Shown one piece after another: positions 7,310 to 16,519 of a stretch of 34,052 nt of DNA. Both the position numbers and the translations under genes were made by a program. The notes beneath the pieces are model-generated. The model saw only the letters and a program-made list of their open reading frames with translations. It was not told the origin of the DNA and searched no databases. The number at the start of each line of letters is the position of its first letter. Positions within the stretch are counted from its first letter, which is position 1. Origin of the DNA: an uncultured Sphingopyxis sp. (GTDB lineage Bacteria > Pseudomonadota > Alphaproteobacteria > Sphingomonadales > Sphingomonadaceae); assembly GCA_936933955.1 (NCBI GenBank), contig CAKZIN010000050.1:1-34052 (forward strand), in the 5' to 3' direction.

Positions 7310-7532
7310 GGCGATTCCTGTTCTTTACGGCGCGGCGGCTAACGCGCCATGCCTTTGCGCGCTCCATCACGCCAGCGCATTGAACTGCGACTGAACTCGC
7401 CGCTCAGCAAGGCGTCAGCCGGTGCCTCCCCGCGTCCTCGCACAAAGTCCTTGCGGGCACGCGCGGCCCCCGCTAGAGGCGCGCCCTGCCCCGGACGCCC
7501 GGCCCCGCCGCCGCGTCCGAAGGATCGCCAGA

Positions 7533-7607
7533 GCGGGCGTAGCTCAGGGGTAGAGCACAACCTTGCCAAGGTTGGGGTCGAGGGTTCGAATCCCTTCGCC
7601 CGCTCCA
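7533..7607 (+). tRNA. tRNA-Gly (anticodon GCC)
   Basis: A complete cloverleaf can be folded. Acceptor GCGGGCG (7533-7539) pairs with CGCCCGC (7597-7603). The D arm contains AGCTCAGGGGTAGAGC. Anticodon stem CAACC/GGTTG encloses loop TTGCCAA with GCC at 7565-7567, and the T arm carries GGTTCGAATCC. The discriminator is T7604 and CCA (7605-7607) is encoded. It decodes GGC and GGU. Confidence 0.98.
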
Positions 7608-7697
7608 GTCGCCGTCGAACGGCTCCGATCATCGTCATCACCTTGCGCTTGGCGCTTGGAACCTGCGCGCGCCCGGCGCATATGGCGCGGGCAGTCG

Positions 7698-8633
7698 ATG
7701 ACAAACGGGGATGAGCGGACAGTGGCGACCTTGGGTTTGAGCGCGGACGAACAGGCCGCGGTGCAGAAGTTTCGCGAGAATGTCGTCGAACCATCGATGA
7801 CCAGCCTGATCGTGCTCGAATTCTGGGCAGAGTGGTGCGGACCCTGCAAACAGCTCACACCCGTGCTGGAGAAAGTCGCTGCCGAATATGCCGGCAAGGG
7901 CGTGAAGCTCGTCAAGGTCAACGTCGATGAGGAACCGTTCATCGCGGCGCAGTTCCGCGTGCAGTCGATCCCGACGGTCTACGCCATGTTCCAGGGCCAG
8001 CCGGTCGCCGATCTGACGCCCGCGCGCACCGAAAGCGCCTTGAAGTCGATGCTCGACCAGATCCTGCGCCAATTGCCGATCGAGGGCGACGACGCCCGCG
8101 CCGACCATGAGGTGGAGCCGCTGCTGGCGATGGGCGAAGAGGTGCTCGCCGCCGGCGATGCCGAGCGCGCTGCCAGTATCTTCACCCAGATCACGGAGGT
8201 GGCCCCGCACAGCGCGGCGGCTTTCGCCGGTCTGGCGCGCGCGCGGCTAGCGCTCGGCGATCTCGATGCGGCGGAAGCGGCGATTGCCGGGCTTGACGCT
8301 GACGGCGCCAAGGAGCCCGCGATCGCGCAGGTCCGCTCCGCCATCGCGCTCGCCCGCAACGCGCCGCCGCCGGGCGCGCTGGCGGAGCTTGAGGCAAAGC
8401 TCGCCGCCGACGCCGGGAATCATCAGGCGCGCTACGATCTCGCCGCAGCGCGCGCAGCGGGGGGTGATCGCGACGGCGCGGCGGACGCTCTGCTGCATAT
8501 CGTCGCCGCCGACCGCGAATGGAACGAGGGCGCGGCGCGCGCAAAGCTGCTCGAGCTGATCGAGGCGGTGGGGCTCGACGATCCGTGGGCGCGCGCGACG
8601 CGGCGGCGTCTGTCGGACATATTGTTCGGCTGA
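7698..8633 (+). CDS. Thioredoxin-domain protein with TPR-like C-terminal half (CnoX/YbbN type)
   Basis: A 311-residue cytoplasmic protein. The thioredoxin domain (about residues 15-130) has the active site WCGPC with Cys47 and Cys50, and the cis-proline segment QSIPTVYAM. The remainder is helical with repeated Ala/Leu-rich pairs (…AGDAERAASIFTQI…, …ALGDLDAAEAA…) typical of the TPR region of YbbN/CnoX chaperone-redoxins. In that family the protein protects clients from oxidative damage and hands them to chaperones; this role is inferred here. The open frame reaches back into the tRNA gene, so ATG 7698 is the first sensible start. A GTG at 7722 is an alternative. The stop overlaps the next start as TGATG. 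Confidence 0.9.
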   Translation: MTNGDERTVATLGLSADEQAAVQKFRENVVEPSMTSLIVLEFWAEWCGPCKQLTPVLEKVAAEYAGKGVKLVKVNVDEEPFIAAQFRVQSIPTVYAMFQGQPVADLTPARTESALKSMLDQILRQLPIEGDDARADHEVEPLLAMGEEVLAAGDAERAASIFTQITEVAPHSAAAFAGLARARLALGDLDAAEAAIAGLDADGAKEPAIAQVRSAIALARNAPPPGALAELEAKLAADAGNHQARYDLAAARAAGGDRDGAADALLHIVAADREWNEGAARAKLLELIEAVGLDDPWARATRRRLSDILFG

Positions 8634-9280
8634 TGGTCACCGATGCGGCTTCGACGCGGACGCGCGTGTCGCTGTTTCCGCTGCCCGGCGCGCTGCTGTT
8701 CCCCGGACTGCAACTGCCGCTCCACATCTTCGAGCCGCGTTACCGCGCACTGGTCAGCGACGCGCTTGCGCGCGACCGGCGGATCGCGCTCATCCAGCCG
8801 CGCGAGGCGGAGGTGAAGGGTGGCCCGCCCCCCGCGCTGTATCAGGTCGGTGCGCTCGGGCGGATCGTCGAAGTGCAGGCGCTCGAGGACGGGCGCTTCA
8901 ACGTCATCCTCGAAGGCATCGGGCTGTTCCGCGTCCTGCGCGAACTCGACACTGCCACGGCCTTTCGCCAGGCAGAGGTGCGCATGCTGCCGCTCGCGTC
9001 GGTGGAGGCAATCCCCGCGATCCTGCGCGTCGCGCTGCTCGATGAAGCACGCGGTTTCGCCAAATGGCTCGGCTATGTCGTCGATTGGGACGGGGTGGAG
9101 GAGCTCGACGACGCGACGCTCGTCAACGCGATGGCGCAGATCGTGCCGTTCGATCCGGCGGCCAAGCAGGCGCTGCTCGAAGCGGGCGACCTTCAATCCC
9201 GCGCGGATTTGTTGATGCAGTTGATGCGGTTCGCGGTCAGCCAGCCGCGGCCGGGAGACGACGGGCCGCCGGTCCAGTAG
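8633..9280 (+). CDS. Lon-type substrate-binding (LON) domain protein
   Basis: A 215-residue protein made essentially of the Lon N-terminal substrate-binding domain, without ATPase or protease parts. Recognisable signatures are VSLFPLPGALLFPG…LPLHIFEPRYRAL at residues 12-39, then …QVGALGRIVEVQALEDGRFNVIL…GIGLFRV…. Stand-alone LON-domain proteins are widespread in alphaproteobacteria and usually follow a thioredoxin-TPR gene as here. Their function is not well defined, and a role in protein quality control is only inferred. The start ATG at 8633 shares a base with the upstream TGA, so the two genes are very probably co-transcribed and coupled. Confidence 0.9.
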   Translation: MVTDAASTRTRVSLFPLPGALLFPGLQLPLHIFEPRYRALVSDALARDRRIALIQPREAEVKGGPPPALYQVGALGRIVEVQALEDGRFNVILEGIGLFRVLRELDTATAFRQAEVRMLPLASVEAIPAILRVALLDEARGFAKWLGYVVDWDGVEELDDATLVNAMAQIVPFDPAAKQALLEAGDLQSRADLLMQLMRFAVSQPRPGDDGPPVQ

Positions 9281-9303
9281 CGGTGACATAGGGGGAGCTG
9301 CAT

Positions 9304-10262
9304 ATGTTTCGTTCGATAATCGGTGCGATCGCCCTGCTGGGTTCCACCCCCATCGCGGCACAAACCGCTCCCCCGCCTTCCCCACCGGCACCGACGCCTG
9401 CGGACCGTTTCGCCAATGTCCGCATCGAGGCGCGAACGCTGGCGCCAGGTGTCGCCATGCTCACCGGTGCAGGCGGCAACATGGCGGTCGCATATGGCGA
9501 CGGGCCGACGCTGCTGGTCGATTCGCAGTTCGCCGCGCTCGCGCCGCGGATCAAGGCGGCGGTCGCAGCGCTTACCCCTCGGCCTGTCGACACGCTCGTC
9601 AATACGCACTGGCACGGCGATCACACTGGCGGCAACGCTGCCTTTGCGAGCGACGGCGCGACGATCCTCGCCCACGCAGCGGCGCGTCAGCGGCTCGTGC
9701 GCGGGCAGATGCTGCGCGGGCGGCGGTCGCCCCCGCCGCGGCCGCCGCGCTGCCGATGGTGGCGTTGCAGGGGGTGACCCTGCTCTACCCCGGCGGCGGC
9801 ACGGTGCGAATCGAGCACCACCCCAACGCGCACACCGACGGCGATCTCGTGCTGTGGTTCGAGAGCGCGAACGTCGTCCATGCCGGCGACATCTTCTTCA
9901 ATGGCGGCACCTTCCCCTTCATCGATCGCGAGTCCGGCGGGAGTGCGCGGGGGATGTTGGCGGCGGTCGAGGCGATCCTCGCGCGCACCAACGACGCGAC
10001 GCAGATCATCCCCGGCCACGGCCCGCTCGCCCGCCGTGCGGATCTCGTCGCCTACCGCGATATGCTGCGCGACACGATCGCGAGGGTGCGCGCCGAACGG
10101 TCTCGCGGGCGGACGCTGGCACAGATCATCGCGATGCGACCGGTCGCACGATGGGATCGGTTCGAGCTGCCGTTCATCAGCGCAGATGCGTTTGTGACGG
10201 CGGTCTATGAAGGTGAAACGGCTGTAGCGCCGCGGCCCATCGGTCGGCCGACGCGAAACTAA
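9304..10262 (+). pseudogene. Metallo-beta-lactamase-fold hydrolase split by a frameshift
   Basis: The first part starts at ATG 9304 with a good GGGGGAG ribosome binding site. It has a signal peptide (…GSTPIAAQ), the strand …TLVNTHWHGDHTGGN… with the HxHxDH metal motif (His102, His104, Asp106, His107), and stops at 9777 after an arginine/proline-rich out-of-frame tail. The second part, in the frame of ATG 9756, begins in sense at about 9720 and carries the remaining ligands: HPNAHTDGD, VVHAGDIFF and IIPGHGP. One missing base in the GC run near 9715-9725 would restore a roughly 318-residue secreted MBL hydrolase. All metal ligands are intact, so the lesion is recent, a sequencing error, or (less likely) tolerated. 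The substrate is unknown; antibiotic resistance cannot be claimed. Confidence 0.8.
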
Positions 10263-10281
10263 ACGGCCGCACGCCGCGCCG

Positions 10282-12591
10282 CTAACTCCCCTCCGCCACC
10301 TCGGAGCGAAGCTGAGCGATGAGGTCCGCCACTTCACCCAATCGTGACGCTTCCTCGTCGAGGATCGCGGCGAAGGCGCGGCGGCGGAGGCTCGCCACCT
10401 CTTCGTCGTCGAGCGCATCGGCTGCGCTGCTCGCCACAATGGCGATCAGCCGTTCCGCGGCGTGGAGGCGGCCCCACAGATAGTCGTTCTCCCGAAACGC
10501 GCGGCTGAAGAACGCCCCGAAGCTGTTGAATTGGACGCCCTTCAGCGTCGTCTCCGCGCCGCCGACGCGCAGCGCGACAGCGTCATCGGGGCTGATGCGG
10601 TCGATGAGGATCGGGTCGAACTCACCCTCCACCTGCCCCTGCAGCAGCGGCAGGGTCGCCGCGTCGTAAAAGGCGAAGCCCAAATAGGCGTAGAGCAACG
10701 CCCGCCGCGATCCCTTGTCGAGGCGCCCCAGCGCGTCGGCGATGCTGGCATCCACCTCACCGTCGATCGTGGCGAGGTCGCGGCGGGCGGCGATGCGGGA
10801 GAGGAGCTCGCGCGCATCTGCGGCGTCGGCCTCACCCACCTCCAACCCCGCGCAGCAATCGGTCGCCGCGCGCCCCTCGTAGCGGCCGCGCGCGGCGTAG
10901 ATCGCGTCGCGCACCTCGTCCTCGCAGGCGATCAGCACATCGCCCTCGTCGCGTTCGGCGGCGAGCTCGTCGAGGCGGCGGGCCATCGCGGACAGGCGAC
11001 GAATGCGGAAATGCACGTCGTGCGCGCGCAGGAACTCGCCCACCGCAGGCGCCTCCTTGCCCCGACTTTCGAGCCGATCTGCGCCCATCTCGGACGCCGC
11101 TCGACCGAGCCGTGCCGCCCACAGCTGGGCATCGCCGCCTGCGGGATCGTGCGCGGCGACGATCCTCGCAAGCTCCTCGATCGTCCCCGCGAGCTTGAGG
11201 TGACCATATCCAAGGAAGCCATAGCCCGCCTCCTCGCGCGCGCGGTCCTGCACCGACCGTCGCCAGCTGACGAGGCGCGCCGGCGTCGGCCGATCGAGGA
11301 AAAAGGTCAGGCCGAGCGCCGATTCGACGCGCTCCTCCACCTCCGGGCGCATCGCGGCGACGATGCGTCGCATGGTGGCAATGCGTCGGCTCATCACCGC
11401 GAGCGCTTCGACATTGTCGCGGATCGGCTGCGACCGCGGGAGGTCGGAGAGCGCTTTCAGGATGGTGCCGAAGAACCCCGGTAACGGCGCGTCGGCGGCC
11501 GCCGCATCCACCGCGCGACCGCCGAAGCCGATCGCCGCATGGCCGGGCTTGGGGTCGATATAGACCACGCGACGGTCCACCTCCCGCCGGGCACGCCGCT
11601 CCCGCAGCGCCGCAACGGCGGGACCGAAGGGCGCATTGGCAAGCACCGAGCCGTCGATCAGCACCCGGGCCTCGTTATAAGGCAAATCCCCGCCGAAGGC
11701 GCGCTGAAGGAAGGCGTCCCGCGCATCCCAGCCCTCCCCCCGCTCCCCCAGCACGCGGTCGAGTTCGTCGATGCGGAACGGCGGAAATGCACCCGGGAAG
11801 CTCGCCGAGGCGCGCGCCGCATAGGTGAGCGCAACCGGGTCGAGCGGTGCGGCACTGCCCACGGCATGGCGGAAAGCGAGGGTCACGCGGTGCTCGCTTT
11901 CGCGCACGATCGGCGGCGAATTGAGCCGCATCGTGCGCTCCTCCCCCGAATAATCGGTGGCGGTGAGCGCGAGGTCGAGCGGGAGGCCGCCCGGTATCAG
12001 CACCGGCCCTTTTGGCCCGCTCGCCATCGCGTCGAATGCGTCGAGCAGCATGTGGCAGAAGCTCGCGCCGCCGAAGGGTGGCTCGAACCAGCGCGCGCGG
12101 ATGAACTGCGACAGTTTGGCGCCGACCTCCGCCCGCGCCGATCGCTCGACCGTCGCCCTGATCTCTCCACCCGCGCGCGCCGCCCACCATGCGAGCGGCT
12201 GCGCCCAGAACTTCGTGAAACGCGTCACTGGCCGCGCGTCGGGGTCGAGCAGTTCGGTGACGTCCGCGCGCGTCAGCCACAGGTCGGTGAGCGGCTCCAG
12301 CGACTCGCCATAGGCCAGCGCCCGAGCGAGGAACGCCGCGTTGATACCGCCCGCGCTCGCCCCGGTGAGGATGTCGGGCACCACCCGCAGCCGCAGCGAT
12401 CCGGCGGCGGCAATGCGGTCGAGAAGCTCGCGATAGACGTCGGCCACCCCGCCCACGGGCGCGTCCCTGTCGAGCGCCAGTCGGCTCGCCCGCGCAAGGT
12501 GCCAGACCTCCTTGGTGACGCCGTGCATGTAGACCGCAAGGCTGATGCCGCCGTAGCAGACGAGCGCCAGCCGCAGTTCCTTTTCCCGCAT
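10282..12591 (-). CDS. Large patatin-like phospholipase-family protein
   Basis: A 769-residue protein. The N-terminal patatin domain has the oxyanion segment LALVCYGGISLAVYMHG (residues 8-24), the nucleophile motif GASAG with Ser79, and the catalytic-dyad DG at 313-314 (…VLIDGSVLANAPFGP…). Patatins are Ser-Asp acyl hydrolases acting on membrane lipids. The long C-terminal helical half matches the style of the patatin-related proteins carrying a DUF3376-like tail. No signal peptide is seen. MREKELRLALVCYGG was chosen as the start because similarity begins there; the open frame runs back to 12696 across the priA promoter. It converges on the MBL gene with only 19 bp between and diverges from priA. 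Confidence 0.88.
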   Translation of the reverse strand: MREKELRLALVCYGGISLAVYMHGVTKEVWHLARASRLALDRDAPVGGVADVYRELLDRIAAAGSLRLRVVPDILTGASAGGINAAFLARALAYGESLEPLTDLWLTRADVTELLDPDARPVTRFTKFWAQPLAWWAARAGGEIRATVERSARAEVGAKLSQFIRARWFEPPFGGASFCHMLLDAFDAMASGPKGPVLIPGGLPLDLALTATDYSGEERTMRLNSPPIVRESEHRVTLAFRHAVGSAAPLDPVALTYAARASASFPGAFPPFRIDELDRVLGERGEGWDARDAFLQRAFGGDLPYNEARVLIDGSVLANAPFGPAVAALRERRARREVDRRVVYIDPKPGHAAIGFGGRAVDAAAADAPLPGFFGTILKALSDLPRSQPIRDNVEALAVMSRRIATMRRIVAAMRPEVEERVESALGLTFFLDRPTPARLVSWRRSVQDRAREEAGYGFLGYGHLKLAGTIEELARIVAAHDPAGGDAQLWAARLGRAASEMGADRLESRGKEAPAVGEFLRAHDVHFRIRRLSAMARRLDELAAERDEGDVLIACEDEVRDAIYAARGRYEGRAATDCCAGLEVGEADAADARELLSRIAARRDLATIDGEVDASIADALGRLDKGSRRALLYAYLGFAFYDAATLPLLQGQVEGEFDPILIDRISPDDAVALRVGGAETTLKGVQFNSFGAFFSRAFRENDYLWGRLHAAERLIAIVASSAADALDDEEVASLRRRAFAAILDEEASRLGEVADLIAQLRSEVAEGS

Positions 12592-12667
12592 GAGCTCGGC
12601 GTAGCATGGCGATGACTGGGTGCCACCCCCCTCGCCTCGCGCCCGACGCGGGGTTAGGGCGGGCGAC

Positions 12668-14839
12668 ATGTCGCGCCTTCGCATCGTGCTCGCCACCGGG
12701 GCGCTGGGTCCGCTCGACTACCGCGCGCCGCATGGGGTGGAGGTGCCGCCCGGCAGTTTCGTCGAGGTGCCGCTCGGCCCGCGGCGGATGCTCGGCATCG
12801 TCTGGGGTGAGGACGACAGCGACGCGCTCTCCGCCGAGCCGGTCGGCGACAATCGCCTGCGCGAGATACTGGGCGTCATCGACGTGCCGCCGCTGCCCCA
12901 AGAGTTGATGCGCACCATCGCCTGGACCGCGGACTATTACCTCGCGCCGGTCGGTTCGGTGCTGCGCATGGCGATCCCCTCCGCCGCGCTCGACGTCGGC
13001 GGGCGGCCGCAGCCGATCTATGCGCTGTCGGGGAAGGCGCCCACCCGCTCCACGCCGCAACGTGCAGCCGCGATTGAGGCGATCAGCGGCACCCATGGCA
13101 CGCTCGGCGACCTGCGCGAGCTGTCGGGGCAGAGCGACAGCGTTCTGCGAGGGCTGATCCGCGACGGAGTGCTGGCGCAGGTCGCGCTGACCAGCGACGC
13201 GCCCCCGCCCCGGCCGGACCCCGACCACGCCTCCCCCGCGCTCAACGCAACGCAAGGCGCTGCCGCCGCACAGCTTCGTGGTGCAGTCGGTGCGGGGTTC
13301 CAACCCTTTCTGCTCGATGGCGTGACCGGCTCCGGCAAGACCGAAGTCTATTTCGAAGCGATCGCCGAAGCGGTGCGGAGCGGGCGGCAGGTGCTGCTGC
13401 TGCTGCCGGAGATCGCGCTCACCGAACCCATGCTCAAGCGCTTCGCCGCGCGCTTTGGCTGCGCGCCCGTGGCGTGGCATTCGGGGCTGCGCCAGTCGGA
13501 GCGACGCCGCGCCTATCGCGCCATCGCCGACGGCAGCGCCGCGGTCACCATCGGCGCGCGGTCGGCGCTGTTCCTCCCCTACCGCGACCTCGGCTTAATC
13601 GTCGTCGATGAGGCGCACGAGGCCAGCTTCAAGCAGGAAGACGGCGTCCACTATCACGCGCGCGACGTTGCGGTGATGCGCGCCAAGTTTGCCGACGCTC
13701 CGATTATCCTCGCCAGCGCCACCCCCGCGATCGAGAGCCGCGCGCAAGTCGCCGCGGGACGCTATGCGGAGATCCGCCTCCCCGCCCGCTTCGGCGGCGC
13801 GATGATGCCTGACATCGCCGCGATCGACCTGCGCGAAGTGCCGCCCGAACGCGGCGCCTGGCTCGCACCGCCGCTGGTGGAGGGCATCGCCGCGCGGCTC
13901 GAGCGCGGGGAGCAGAGCCTCCTGTTCCTCAACCGCCGCGGCTATGCGCCGCTGACGTTGTGCCGCACCTGCGGGCATCGCTTTCAGTGCCCCAATTGCA
14001 CCGCGTGGATGGTCGAGCATCGCCTCTCGCGTCGGCTCGCCTGCCATCACTGCGGCCACATCATGCCGCCGCCGCGCGTCTGCCCGGAATGCGGGGATGA
14101 GGACAGCCTCGTCGCCTGCGGGCCGGGCGTCGAGCGCATCGCAGACGAGGTGAAGCTGCGCTGGCCCGAGGCACGCACCGCCATCGTCACCTCCGACACG
14201 CTTTGGTCGCCGGAGCGCGCGGCGGAGTTCGTGGCGGCGATGGACGCGGGCATGATCGACATCGTGGTCGGCACGCAGCTGGTGACCAAGGGCTACCACT
14301 TCCCCAACCTGACGCTGGTTGGGGTCGTCGATGCCGACATCGGCCTGTCGGGCGGCGACTTGCGCGCGTCGGAACGCAGCTTTCAGCAGATCGCGCAGGT
14401 TGCGGGGCGTGCCGGACGTGGCGACAAGCCCGGCGAGGTGCTGGTCCAGACCCGTGCGCCCGACGCACCGGTCATCGCCGCGCTGATCGCGGGTGACGCG
14501 GAAGCCTTTTACGCCGCCGAGACCGCAGCGCGTGCTGACGCGGGGATGCCCCCCTTTGGTCGGCTTGCCGCGATCATCGTGTCGAGCGAGGATGCCGCCG
14601 CGGCCGAGGCGACCGCCGTCGCGCTGGGGAAGGCGCGACCGCAGGCCGATGGCGTCGACATCTACGGCCCCGCGCCCGCTCCGCTCGCAATGTTGCGCGG
14701 GCGGCACCGGCATCGGCTGCTGGTGCATGCGAAGCGCGCCTTTCCGTTGCAGCGACTGATGCGCGACTGGCTGTCGAGCGTCGACTGGCCCAGCCGCGTG
14801 CGCGTCGCGGTCGACGTCGACCCCTACAGCTTCGTTTAG
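12668..14839 (+). CDS. priA: Primosomal protein N' (PriA helicase)
   Basis: PriA recognises stalled or collapsed replication forks and reloads the replisome by unwinding DNA 3' to 5'. The 723-residue product has the N-terminal fork-binding domain (…RIVLATGALGPLDYRAP… and …LPQELMRTIAWTADYYLAP…). The helicase core follows, with Walker A GVTGSGKT (218-225), DEAH (314-317) and LASATPAIES. The zinc-binding insert has paired cysteines (CRTCGHRFQCPNC, then CHHCGHIMPPPRVCPECG), and the late part reads …QQIAQVAGRAGRG…. Length and motif order are normal. The ATG at 12668 lies 76 bp from the divergent patatin start. No replication genes adjoin it. Confidence 0.97.
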   Translation: MSRLRIVLATGALGPLDYRAPHGVEVPPGSFVEVPLGPRRMLGIVWGEDDSDALSAEPVGDNRLREILGVIDVPPLPQELMRTIAWTADYYLAPVGSVLRMAIPSAALDVGGRPQPIYALSGKAPTRSTPQRAAAIEAISGTHGTLGDLRELSGQSDSVLRGLIRDGVLAQVALTSDAPPPRPDPDHASPALNATQGAAAAQLRGAVGAGFQPFLLDGVTGSGKTEVYFEAIAEAVRSGRQVLLLLPEIALTEPMLKRFAARFGCAPVAWHSGLRQSERRRAYRAIADGSAAVTIGARSALFLPYRDLGLIVVDEAHEASFKQEDGVHYHARDVAVMRAKFADAPIILASATPAIESRAQVAAGRYAEIRLPARFGGAMMPDIAAIDLREVPPERGAWLAPPLVEGIAARLERGEQSLLFLNRRGYAPLTLCRTCGHRFQCPNCTAWMVEHRLSRRLACHHCGHIMPPPRVCPECGDEDSLVACGPGVERIADEVKLRWPEARTAIVTSDTLWSPERAAEFVAAMDAGMIDIVVGTQLVTKGYHFPNLTLVGVVDADIGLSGGDLRASERSFQQIAQVAGRAGRGDKPGEVLVQTRAPDAPVIAALIAGDAEAFYAAETAARADAGMPPFGRLAAIIVSSEDAAAAEATAVALGKARPQADGVDIYGPAPAPLAMLRGRHRHRLLVHAKRAFPLQRLMRDWLSSVDWPSRVRVAVDVDPYSFV

Positions 14840-14904
14840 TCACACGCTGCTTGCAGAGGGGCCGGGGCCGGGGCAACCTGCCCGGCACAGAGGGGGTCTC
14901 GCAA

Positions 14905-16440
14905 ATGCTGATGCGTGCCATTGCCGGTTTGCTCGCGCTGTTCGGGGCGAGCGTTGCGCATGCCGAATGGCGTGAGGCGCAGACCGCGCATTTCATCATC
15001 CGTTCGGACGAGGCCGAACGCTCGTTGATCGAACGCGCGCAGCAGCTGGAGGTGCTGCACTGGCTGATGCGCACCACCACCGGCGCCGACGACAGCGCCA
15101 ATGGCCAGCGGGTACGCATCTACGTCGTCCCGACCACCATCACCCTGCGCCGCGCGATGGGGGAGACCGGCCCGTCCAACACGGCTGCGGGCTTCTACCG
15201 AACGGGTCGCGAAGGACCGATCGGAGTCATCGCCCGCGACCAGGGGGCTCTTGGCAACACCTTGCTCCAGCACGAATATGCGCACCATTTCATGCTGCAA
15301 TATATGCGCGGACACTTTCCGCCCTGGTATGTCGAGGGCTTTGCCGAGCTTGTCGGCAGTTCCACCTTCGACCGCCCGGGGGAGGTCGCCTTCGGTCGCG
15401 CGCCGCCGCATCGTCAGGGCTCGCTGTGGTACGGCGACTGGACCCCGCTCGCCACCATGTTCGCGCCGCGCGATCCCGCCGATCGGCGCGCGGGCAATGC
15501 GAGCTATGGGCAATATTGGCTCGTCACTCACTACCTCACCTTCGATCAATCGAGGCGGGGGCAGCTCGCCGATTACCTCTCCCGCCTCGCGCGGGGGGAG
15601 ACGACGGCGCAGGCGGCGGCGGCTTTCCCCGGCGGGCTGGAAGCGCTCGATCGCGACGCGCGCGCCTACCTTCACGCCAATAGCTTCCGCTACCAGAACG
15701 TCCCCATCCCCGCCGCCGCGCAGGTCACGCCCACGATCAGGACCCTTGGTCGGGACGAGGTCGACCTGATGCCCGTGCTCTTTCAGGTCGAGCGCCCCCG
15801 CCCGGTGGCGGAGATGGCGGAAGTTGTCGCGCGCACCGCCGAGCTCGTCGCGCGCTACCCCACCAGCGCTCCCGTCGCCCGCGCCCACGCCCTCGCCCTC
15901 CTCAGTGCGCAGCGGTGGGCGGAGGCGGAACAGGCCGCCGACGCCACGCTGGCGCTGGCGCCCGACGACGTGCGCGCGCTCACCTACAAGGGGCTCGCGC
16001 AGCTCCAGCGCATCGGCGCTACCGGCGGCGATGCGGCCAAGATGGCGAGCGCTCGCGCCGCTCGGCAGTTCATCATCCGCGCCAACCGCCGCGACCCGGA
16101 AGATGCGGTGCCGCTGTTCGCCTACTGGGACAGCTTTCGGCTGACGGGAGAGACACCGACCGATTCCGCGCTCGACGGGTTTGCGAAGGCGACCGACCTG
16201 CAACCGACGGCGGTCGGGCGTAAGCTGGAACTTGCGCGCGCGTTCATTCAGCGTCGCCGGTTCGCCGAAGCGCGGCCGGTGCTGGAGCCGATCGCCTATT
16301 CCCCGCACCGTTCGGGCGCGCAGGCGGCGGCGCTGGCGATGCTTCGCTGGATCGAGGGCGGGGCAGCCACGCCGCCGCCCTCCCCCAACACGCCCATAAG
16401 CGGCGACGATAACGGCGAGGCACCGGCTCCCGCCGCTTGA
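14905..16440 (+). CDS. Secreted HEYAH zinc-metalloprotease-like protein with TPR-like tail (copy A)
   Basis: A 511-residue protein with a signal peptide (residues 1-20, ending AHA). It then has a conserved N-terminal module (…TAHFIIRSDEAERSLIERAQQLEVLHWL…), a zinc-protease motif HEYAH at 123-127 in LLQHEYAHHFM, and WYVEGFAEL about 14 residues later, whose glutamates are candidates for the third zinc ligand (gluzincin pattern). The second half is helical with TPR-like repeats (…AQRWAEAEQAADATLALAPDDVRALTYKGLAQL…). The ATG at 14905 follows an AGGGGG ribosome binding site; a second ATG is at 14911. It lies 65 bp after priA and 79 bp before a paralogue. The substrate is unknown; cell-wall or periplasmic proteolysis is only a guess. 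Confidence 0.8.
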   Translation: MLMRAIAGLLALFGASVAHAEWREAQTAHFIIRSDEAERSLIERAQQLEVLHWLMRTTTGADDSANGQRVRIYVVPTTITLRRAMGETGPSNTAAGFYRTGREGPIGVIARDQGALGNTLLQHEYAHHFMLQYMRGHFPPWYVEGFAELVGSSTFDRPGEVAFGRAPPHRQGSLWYGDWTPLATMFAPRDPADRRAGNASYGQYWLVTHYLTFDQSRRGQLADYLSRLARGETTAQAAAAFPGGLEALDRDARAYLHANSFRYQNVPIPAAAQVTPTIRTLGRDEVDLMPVLFQVERPRPVAEMAEVVARTAELVARYPTSAPVARAHALALLSAQRWAEAEQAADATLALAPDDVRALTYKGLAQLQRIGATGGDAAKMASARAARQFIIRANRRDPEDAVPLFAYWDSFRLTGETPTDSALDGFAKATDLQPTAVGRKLELARAFIQRRRFAEARPVLEPIAYSPHRSGAQAAALAMLRWIEGGAATPPPSPNTPISGDDNGEAPAPAA

Positions 16441-16519
16441 TCTGCATCAGCTCCACGATCGGTGGACAAGCGCTCGCGCATATGCTGGCTTCGGTCCGAC
16501 AGCTTTGGGGGGAGCGGAC

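Noticed and set aside
9304..10262. Antibiotic-resistance beta-lactamase
   Set aside because: The HxHxDH fold is shared by many hydrolases; nothing in the sequence indicates a beta-lactam substrate and the frame is broken.
11675..13480. 601-codon minus-strand frame
   Set aside because: It is a shadow of the patatin gene and of priA on the other strand; composition is arginine-rich and without motifs.
14867..14886. Hairpin after priA as a terminator
   Set aside because: Only a 6-bp stem with no T-tract; likely chance pairing in GC-rich DNA.
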